From Methylomonas subterranea (GTDB taxonomy: Bacteria > Pseudomonadota > Gammaproteobacteria > Methylococcales > Methylomonadaceae): DNA of 64,000 nucleotides. Position 1 is the first letter of the stretch; each line of letters starts with the position of its first letter. The notes under the pieces are model-generated. The model was given only the letters and a program-made list of their open reading frames with translations, made no database searches and was not told the DNA's origin. Shown here piece by piece: positions 58,029 to 64,000 of this stretch. Made by a program: the position numbers and the translations under genes. The stretch spans positions 1 through 64,000 of the forward strand of contig NZ_JANIBJ010000011.1 of assembly GCF_024505185.1 (NCBI RefSeq). Reading direction: 5' to 3'.

Positions 58029-60263
58029 ATGAACACTACGCCGCAAACCGCCGTTAACTCCACGCTATCTCCGGTGATATTGTTCGCCGGCACTCTGTTC
58101 GTCAGCGCCATGCTGATGTTCGTATTGCAACCCATGTTCGGCAAACTATTGCTACCGCTGTTGGGCGGCACGCCGGCGGTCTGGAACACCTGCATGGTGT
58201 TTTATCAAACGATCTTGTTCGGCGGCTATGGGTATGCGCATTGGCTGAGCAGCCGTTCCGGCCAACAACGGCAAATTCAAATCCACACGGCGCTGCTGAT
58301 ATTCAGCCTGTTCGCGTTGCCGGTGGCCCTGCCCGACGACGCCAATCCGCCCACCGAGGGTAATCCGACCTTTTGGTTGATTTGGACCCTGTTTCTGTCC
58401 ATAGGCCTGCCTTTTTTCGTGGTGTCCGCCACCGCCCCCCTACTGCAAAAATGGTTTTCGCATCTGGGCCACCATAGTTCGGAAGACCCCTATTATCTCT
58501 ACGCCGCCAGCAACGCCGGCAGCCTACTGGCGCTGCTGAGCTATCCGTTTTTGCTCGAACCCAACATCGGCTTGGCCGATCAACGCCTGTTCTGGAGCAT
58601 GGGCTACGGCCTGCTGTGCATTCTGATTATCATTTGCGCCGTTGCGCTGTGGTGCGGCTTGCCCGAACCGGTTACCGGCGAAGCGCCGGAGGAGCAAGCC
58701 GAGCAACTTGCGGAACCGCCGTTCCCGCAACAATTGCATTGGCTGGCACTAGCCTTCGTGCCGTCCAGTTTATTGTTGGGCTTGACCCAATACATCAGTA
58801 CCGACATCGCCGCCGTGCCGCTGTTATGGATACTGCCGCTGACCCTGTATTTGCTGTCGTTTATTTTGGTGTTTTCCAAGTGGGCAGACCGCATACATCC
58901 CGGCATGCTGGCGCTGCAGCCGGCGGTGTTATTGATATTCATCGCCTATTCCTTCATCAATCCGGCGCTATTGCCCTACTGGCTGGATTTGATTCTGCAC
59001 TGTCTGGCGTTTTTCCTGGCCATCATGGTCTGCCATGGAGAACTGGCCAAACTCAGGCCGCACACCCAACACCTGACCCGTTTTTATCTGGTAATGTCGT
59101 TTGCCGGCATGTTGGGCGGCTTGTTCAACACCTTTGTGGCGCCTTTCGCGTTCAACGCGGTTTACGAATACCCCATCATGATCGTGGCCGCCCTGTTCCT
59201 GCGGCCCGGTTTTTTCAAGGGCCGCTGGTATTTGCAAGCGATTTTCCCGGGCTTGCTGCTGCTGGCCGGTCTTGCGCTTTATCTGAGTAACGATGCGCTG
59301 TTCGATTATCTGGACATCATCGGCGGCGCGCTGATTTTGCTGGCCGGTCTGACCTACTCCGTCCGCCAGGGCCCGCTGGGCTTGGGATCGTTGACGGCGG
59401 TGATATTGATTTTCAGCCTGGGCTTGCACAGTCTGGCCTCCAGCACCTTGTACCAGGAACGTACATTTTTCGGCGTGCTGTCGGTACGAGATACCGTCAT
59501 CGGCGACGAAAACCAGCGCCCGGAAAAAGTCCGCGAGCTGTATCACGGCACCACCAAGCACGGGGCCCAGCGTCTGACCGCCGCCAACCTCACCACTCCC
59601 CTCACCTACTACAGCCGGCCCGGACCCATCGGCCAGCTGTTCGCCGAATTCGACGCCGAAAACCAACACTGGAATATAGGCGCGGTCGGCCTGGGAGCCG
59701 GCGCCTTGGCTTGCTACGCCAAGCCACAACAACATTGGCGCTTTTACGAAATCGACCCCTTGATCGTAGACGTGGCCAAAGACCCCAAATGGTTTCATTA
59801 TCTGGAACGTTGCAAGCCGGATGCGGACATGATCATCGGCGATGCCCGCCTGTCCTTGCAAAAGGAACCCGACCAAGGCTTCGATCTGCTGATCATGGAT
59901 GCCTTCAGCTCCGACGCCGTCCCCACCCATTTACTGACCCGCGAGGCGATGCAGCTATACTTCAGTAAATTGAAAGACGACGGCATACTGGCCTTCCATA
60001 TCACCAACCGCCATTTGGCCCTGAAAAAAGTGCTGGCCGACCATGCCGAAAGTCTGCGGCTGTCCGGCCTATTACAGGAATTCAAGCCGGAAAATCCGCC
60101 TCCGCTGGTGGTGGCCACCGACTGGGTGGTGATAGCCAAACAAACGCAACGGCTGGACCGCTTGCGGCAAAGCCGTCTGGGCCACTGGCAAAAATTGCCG
60201 CTGACCTTTGATTTGCAGCCCTGGACCGACGACTTTACTCATATCATAGGCATCTGGAAATAG
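58029..60263 (+). CDS. Membrane-fused spermidine-synthase-like protein
   Basis: The 744-residue protein has an N-terminal membrane part (about 12 helices to residue 480; FAGTLFVSAMLMFVLQPMFGKLLLPLLGG) and a C-terminal methyltransferase-fold domain. The latter shows NIGAVGLGAGALACYAKPQQHWRFYEIDP, DARLSLQKEPDQGFDLLIMDAFSSDAVPTHLLT. It resembles fused MFS/spermidine synthase proteins. Whether it makes polyamines is unknown; the family often does not have verified activity. It is followed by lpxD after eight bases. Confidence 0.88.
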   Translation: MNTTPQTAVNSTLSPVILFAGTLFVSAMLMFVLQPMFGKLLLPLLGGTPAVWNTCMVFYQTILFGGYGYAHWLSSRSGQQRQIQIHTALLIFSLFALPVALPDDANPPTEGNPTFWLIWTLFLSIGLPFFVVSATAPLLQKWFSHLGHHSSEDPYYLYAASNAGSLLALLSYPFLLEPNIGLADQRLFWSMGYGLLCILIIICAVALWCGLPEPVTGEAPEEQAEQLAEPPFPQQLHWLALAFVPSSLLLGLTQYISTDIAAVPLLWILPLTLYLLSFILVFSKWADRIHPGMLALQPAVLLIFIAYSFINPALLPYWLDLILHCLAFFLAIMVCHGELAKLRPHTQHLTRFYLVMSFAGMLGGLFNTFVAPFAFNAVYEYPIMIVAALFLRPGFFKGRWYLQAIFPGLLLLAGLALYLSNDALFDYLDIIGGALILLAGLTYSVRQGPLGLGSLTAVILIFSLGLHSLASSTLYQERTFFGVLSVRDTVIGDENQRPEKVRELYHGTTKHGAQRLTAANLTTPLTYYSRPGPIGQLFAEFDAENQHWNIGAVGLGAGALACYAKPQQHWRFYEIDPLIVDVAKDPKWFHYLERCKPDADMIIGDARLSLQKEPDQGFDLLIMDAFSSDAVPTHLLTREAMQLYFSKLKDDGILAFHITNRHLALKKVLADHAESLRLSGLLQEFKPENPPPLVVATDWVVIAKQTQRLDRLRQSRLGHWQKLPLTFDLQPWTDDFTHIIGIWK

Positions 60264-60271
60264 GATAACGC

Positions 60272-61300
60272 ATGCTGATTAACGAACTCGCCCAACTTTG
60301 CGGCGCCATCCCTCAAGGCGGCGACGCTGAACGCCCTATCGATTCCGCTGCCGACATCATGTCCGCCCAAGCCCGTCAAGTTACGGTATTGAGCGACGGT
60401 AAGTACAAAAAATACTTAAAAGACTGCCGGGCCTCGGCCTGTTTCGTTGCCGAAGCATTATTGGACGGCGATATTCCAGCGGGCCTGACCTTATTGGTCT
60501 GCGAGGACCCGGAAATGAGCTTTCTCGGCGCGGTCAAAGCCTTGCACCCGGAACCGGCCCTGGAAAGGCTGATTTCCCCACAAGCCGCCATCGCCGACAG
60601 CGCCGTTTTGAGTGCCGATATCCACATCGGCCCGTTTGCCAGCGTCGGCCAACACTCCAGCATAGGCGACGGCAGCACCGTCGATGCCGGCGCGCGCATC
60701 GGCAACCATGTCGTCATCGGTAAAAACTGCCGCATTCATCCCAACGCGGTGATTTACGACCACAGCCAGATCGGAAATAACGTCATCATTCATTCCGGCG
60801 CGATCATCGGCGCCGACGGTTTCGGCTATAAATACCGCGACAACCAGCACGTCAAAGTACCGCACGTCGGCAACGTGGTGATAGAAGACAATGTCGAAAT
60901 CGGCGCCAATACCTGCATAGACCGCGGCGCGCTGGGTTCCACCCGCATCGGCTGGGGCAGTAAGATCGACAATCTGGTTCAACTCGGGCATAACAATTCG
61001 GTCGGTAAAAACGTCATCATTTGCGGCCAGTGCGGCATTTCCGGTTCCTGCGAAATTGGCGACGGCGCCATTCTGGCCGGCAGCGTCGGCGTGGCCGACC
61101 ATGTCAAAATCGGCACTCGCGCCGTGGTGATGGCCCGTAGCGGCGTGTCGCAGGATGTCGATGCCGGGGCGCAAGTCTGGGGTAGCCCGGCCAAGGACAG
61201 AAAAACGGCTTGGCGCGAATTGGCTGCCTTGGCCAAGCTGCCGGAGCTGATGCAAAAAATCAAGCAATTCGAAAGCCGCCTGACTAAACTGGAAGACTAG
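60272..61300 (+). CDS. lpxD: UDP-3-O-acyl-glucosamine N-acyltransferase
   Basis: The 342-residue enzyme has an LpxD N-terminal domain ([37 protein letters not shown]). A left-handed beta-helix of hexapeptide repeats follows ([34 protein letters not shown] with the catalytic histidine region). A C-terminal helix closes it. It adds the second fatty acid in lipid A synthesis. No other lipid A gene is adjacent, so this may be a second copy outside the usual lpx cluster. Confidence 0.92.
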   Translation: MLINELAQLCGAIPQGGDAERPIDSAADIMSAQARQVTVLSDGKYKKYLKDCRASACFVAEALLDGDIPAGLTLLVCEDPEMSFLGAVKALHPEPALERLISPQAAIADSAVLSADIHIGPFASVGQHSSIGDGSTVDAGARIGNHVVIGKNCRIHPNAVIYDHSQIGNNVIIHSGAIIGADGFGYKYRDNQHVKVPHVGNVVIEDNVEIGANTCIDRGALGSTRIGWGSKIDNLVQLGHNNSVGKNVIICGQCGISGSCEIGDGAILAGSVGVADHVKIGTRAVVMARSGVSQDVDAGAQVWGSPAKDRKTAWRELAALAKLPELMQKIKQFESRLTKLED

Positions 61301-61324
61301 TTTTTCCCGAGTACGGAGTCAGCC

Positions 61325-61996
61325 ATGAACGATAAACAACTGGTCGCGGAATATGCCGCGCAACGCATCGAATCCGGCATGCTGGTGGGATTGGGCACCG
61401 GCTCCACCGCCAATTTCTTCATAGAGGCGCTGGCCCGCCGCCAACGCGAGGAAAACTTGCAAATCGAGGTCGTCGCCAGTTCGGTAGTCAGCATGTTGAA
61501 AGCTCAACAGTTGGATTTGACGCTACGCGGCGTGGAACAGATCGGCGGGCTTGACGTGTACGTCGACGGCGCCGACGAAGTCGCGCCGGACCTGACCCTG
61601 TTGAAGGGCCGCGGCTCGGATCTGGTGCGGGAAAAAATATTGGCCAAGGCCGGCAAGGCCTTCTGGGTGCTGATCGATAAAAGCAAACAAGTGGACAGGA
61701 TAGGTCAAAACTTCCCCATCCCGATGGAAGTGATGCCGTTTGCTTGGCAATTGGTACAACGCAGTCTAGCCGCAATCGGCGGCGTAGGCACCTTACGCAA
61801 AAGCGGCGACGGCTTGTTCGTTACCTCACACGGCAGCCTGGTACTGGACACGGCGTTCGATCCGGATCTGGACGGCAAAACCCTGAATAATCTCCTCGAC
61901 GCCATACCCGGTATCGTCGAACACGGTATTTTCGCCGACCTGACCAGCGCGGTGTTTTGCGGCCATCAAGGCTCGGTGGAGGAAACCGCCGTCTGA
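61325..61996 (+). CDS. rpiA: Ribose-5-phosphate isomerase A
   Basis: The 223-residue enzyme has GLGTGSTANFFIEAL (substrate loop), YVDGADEVAPDLTLLKGRGSDLVREKILA, and WVLIDKSKQV. It interconverts ribose 5-phosphate and ribulose 5-phosphate, needed in the pentose and ribulose monophosphate pathways, which fits a methylotroph. It follows lpxD by 24 bp on the same strand. Confidence 0.95.
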   Translation: MNDKQLVAEYAAQRIESGMLVGLGTGSTANFFIEALARRQREENLQIEVVASSVVSMLKAQQLDLTLRGVEQIGGLDVYVDGADEVAPDLTLLKGRGSDLVREKILAKAGKAFWVLIDKSKQVDRIGQNFPIPMEVMPFAWQLVQRSLAAIGGVGTLRKSGDGLFVTSHGSLVLDTAFDPDLDGKTLNNLLDAIPGIVEHGIFADLTSAVFCGHQGSVEETAV

Positions 61997-62279
61997 GCAG
62001 GCTTTCTCTCCCGGCCGACGAAAACCAAGGTGCACCTTTTTTAACTTCAAAATTCGACACCCCCAACCCCACGCCCTCCGGAGGGTGGCGCAAAAGACAA
62101 TCAGTCCCTTCTCCAGGCGGGAGAAGCGGCTTTTACGACGGCGTCCTCCGGGAGGATGAGGTAAGGGATTTAAAACCGAAAACTGAAATGCAATGACTAT
62201 AACAATTGCGGCCCGCGGATGAATTCAGCGCTAGGACGTCGGTTTAACGCCGCGCCTTGCGCTGAACAAGGTCATACCG
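61997..62279. repeat. Intergenic region with family-2-like palindromes
   Basis: This gap holds CCCTCCGGAGGG (62078-62089), a TTCTCCAGGCGGGAGAA stem (62108-62124) and a GTCCTCCGGGAGGAT stem (62143-62157). These are related in style to repeat family 2 at 10259 and 26087, but diverged. It lies between convergent rpiA and the secreted protein gene and could act as a terminator region. Confidence 0.5.
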
Positions 62280-63131
62280 CTATGCCGATTGCGTCTTGCG
62301 GCGCTTCATGCCCACCAGACCAAGCAAGCCGGAGCCAAACAACCATGCCGCCGCCGGCACGGGGACCGAGCTGACATTGACCTTATACCCATAGGGAATG
62401 CCGAAAATATCGCCGTTTATGTCGTTACCGCCCAAATAGACGGTGTATTCCTGGCCGGCCCGGGCGAAAAACTCGACGACACTGCTGTCGCCGTGGGTCA
62501 GATAGGTCAAACCGCTGCCGCCGAAGGGGTTGTTGACCTTGGCGGGGTTTTCATTCACACCGGAAATATAACCGATATTCCAAGCCGAGTGATGGTTGAT
62601 GGCGCCGGTATGCATGCCTTCGAACACGGTAATACCGTAATTGAAGATGTTATCTTCCGGGTTGACTTTGGACACCTCCAACCTGATCGTGGTATCCACT
62701 TCGGATTTGATCAGACCGAAATCGGTGTTATGCGCCCAACCGCGGGTAAAGGTCGGGTTTGCCGGATCGACCTGCCAGGAGCCCCAGGCGCCGTTAGCGG
62801 TATCCAGATCGACGACCGCGCCGTTATAGGCGCTGGCGGCATGGGCAGCGGAAACCTCCAGCACCTGTCCGGCGCTATGAATCATGACCGCCCAGTTCAA
62901 GGCGTGGTTTTCCGCGCTAAATCCCATCGGCAACCCACCGTCCGGCGTGCCCAGCCATTCGACTGGCGTGCCGCCGCCACTCGAGCCACCACTCAATACC
63001 CAGCCGTCGGCTCCGCTCCACAGCGCGGTGTTATACATCACGTGCGCGGATGCCGGTCCGGCGGCAGCCAATGCCATTGCGGCGCCTGTTGCGGCAAGTC
63101 CAATAGCCTTAACCAATTTTTTTTGTTGCAT
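62280..63131 (-). CDS. Secreted protein with VPxPAAxWLFGSG sorting-like tail
   Basis: The 283-residue precursor has a signal peptide (GLAATGAAMALAAAGPASA). A beta-rich mature domain follows, and then the C-terminal tail VPVPAAAWLFGSGLLGLVGMKRRK: proline motif, hydrophobic helix, basic end. This is the PEP-CTERM-like class, usually handled by an exosortase and found in exopolysaccharide-making bacteria. I do not recognise the main domain. No exosortase is in the window. Together with the next gene it forms a pair of tail-bearing proteins. Confidence 0.82.
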   Translation of the reverse strand: MQQKKLVKAIGLAATGAAMALAAAGPASAHVMYNTALWSGADGWVLSGGSSGGGTPVEWLGTPDGGLPMGFSAENHALNWAVMIHSAGQVLEVSAAHAASAYNGAVVDLDTANGAWGSWQVDPANPTFTRGWAHNTDFGLIKSEVDTTIRLEVSKVNPEDNIFNYGITVFEGMHTGAINHHSAWNIGYISGVNENPAKVNNPFGGSGLTYLTHGDSSVVEFFARAGQEYTVYLGGNDINGDIFGIPYGYKVNVSSVPVPAAAWLFGSGLLGLVGMKRRKTQSA

Positions 63132-63362
63132 GAATACTCCTTAATTTAAAAATCATTGCGGGAAACGCGCGTCGCGTTTCTTTTCCAAGGCCTTGCGGCC
63201 GCTTTCGATTCCCCCTTCTCCATAAGCAAAAGCCAGTTATTCCGCATACCTTGGGATTACTCCCTAACGCTCATGAAACCGGTGCGTCGCTCCTGCCATG
63301 ACTTTCATAGTCACCCCGAGGAATATGAAACTGAATGCGGAACTTATTGCGGGCGGGAATCC

Positions 63363-64000
63363 CTAGGCCCTTAGCGACTGCCTGCGCTGCATACCCAACA
63401 GCCCGGCAAAACCGCTGCCGAACAACCAAATGGCGGCGGGCACCGGCACCACGGTAGCTTCCAATTGACCCGATACCGAGCCGTCGAAATACAGATTCTC
63501 GGACTGGCCGGCGGACAAGATGAAGCCGAAGGATTTGAAGCCGAACACTTCGGCAAAAAAATCGCCGTTAGTCGAAACATGAGCCAAATCGAATTGATCC
63601 AGGCTGAAATCTTCGTTGGAATAGCGGAAAGCAACGTCCGCATCGGCTTGCTGGCCGGAGACCTCCCCGCTCAATCGGTAGCTGAAATCGATGTTGATAT
63701 CGAAAATATCGTTGACATTCAACGAGGTATTTTCAAATGAAATCAGCAGATTGGAAAAATAGTCGCTGACCGCCGCACCGAGTTGTATGGAATCCTGGGC
63801 TTGCAGAACAACGTTATGCAACACGCCCAATCCGTTAAAGCCCTGCCGGGAATGGCTGTAGGAACTCGAGCCGCTTTCCGCCGCGGCATCGGCAAAAAAC
63901 GTATCGATAATAGACAAATACTGCATTCCGCCCTCTGGGTTGAGATTGATCGCCGTTACCGTGTAGGAAAAGTCTATGCCGCCGCTGTAATGACTGGATG
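63363..64000 (-). CDS. Secreted sorting-tail protein, 5' end beyond the window
   Basis: The open frame runs to the window edge without a stop, so the true start is outside. The visible 212 residues or so are beta-rich, with SYRLSGEVSGQQADADVAFRY-like strands. They end in VVPVPAAIWLFGSGFAGLLGMQRR, the same tripartite tail as the neighbour at 62280. A methionine at 63926 could be mistaken for the start, but the frame continues beyond it. Function is unknown; cell-surface attachment or export is inferred from the tail. Confidence 0.78.
   Translation of the reverse strand, partial: SSHYSGGIDFSYTVTAINLNPEGGMQYLSIIDTFFADAAAESGSSSYSHSRQGFNGLGVLHNVVLQAQDSIQLGAAVSDYFSNLLISFENTSLNVNDIFDINIDFSYRLSGEVSGQQADADVAFRYSNEDFSLDQFDLAHVSTNGDFFAEVFGFKSFGFILSAGQSENLYFDGSVSGQLEATVVPVPAAIWLFGSGFAGLLGMQRRQSLRA

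Overview
The window reads as chromosomal DNA of a GC-rich gammaproteobacterium, most likely a methane- or methanol-oxidising bacterium of the Methylomonas/Methylococcales type. The support is a MxaD-like protein (a methanol-dehydrogenase accessory family), several secreted proteins ending in a VPxPAAxWLFGSG-like tail, and the overall gene style. The species assignment is inference.

Layout. Positions 1-1130 look like the right end of an integrated filamentous phage (inovirus): a hairpin-rich intergenic stretch, a small secreted protein and a DUF3653-like phage protein. It abuts a 28-bp chromosome-dimer resolution (dif) site at 1132-1159. Next come a Fur-box-preceded feoABC ferrous iron operon, a small unknown gene, a YVTN beta-propeller with a MxaD homologue, exonuclease I, an alginate-export-type porin, a TauE-type permease, modABC plus a Mop protein, and inorganic pyrophosphatase. 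Positions 14.2-15.6 kb are a gene graveyard holding a sorting-tail fragment and an IS66 transposase remnant. A lipoprotein hydrolase and an acetyltransferase follow.

Positions 17.3-41.4 kb form a nitrogen (urea) region. It contains a response regulator and a very large hybrid kinase whose N-terminus is an NCS1 nucleobase-permease domain, a RAYT (Y1) transposase, a secreted unknown protein divergent from a porin, urtABCDE, a one-helix membrane protein, and the urease genes ureD, ureA, ureB, ureC, ureE, ureF, ureG. The urease cluster is heavily interrupted by five copies of a roughly 250-bp multi-hairpin repeat. Two AT-rich genes foreign to the neighbourhood, a DUF3825-like protein and a 555-residue protein with a HEPN-like Rx4H motif, each sit between inverted copies of it. 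A YefM-YoeB toxin-antitoxin pair is also inserted. A sixth, divergent copy lies by, and partly inside, the RAYT gene, whose catalytic tyrosine is replaced by cysteine.

Positions 41.5-62 kb are mostly housekeeping: L-serine dehydratase, a GAF-like/GGDEF diguanylate cyclase, aconitase B, a Uma2 protein, NAD-type isocitrate dehydrogenase, a potassium channel with a zinc-ribbon tail, an L,D-transpeptidase, argD, argF, an SH3-domain protein, ilvD, an AlbA_2 membrane protein, a spermidine-synthase-like membrane protein, lpxD and rpiA. The window ends with two secreted proteins carrying the VPxPAA sorting-like tail, the last running off the right edge. No rRNA, tRNA or CRISPR array was recognised.

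How it fits together: the porin, UrtABCDE and urease would import urea and release ammonia, and the permease-kinase with its regulator is a plausible sensor for this locus. The most unusual biology is the repeat family, its probable relationship to the decayed RAYT, and the two repeat-bracketed AT-rich cargo genes inside the urease operon.
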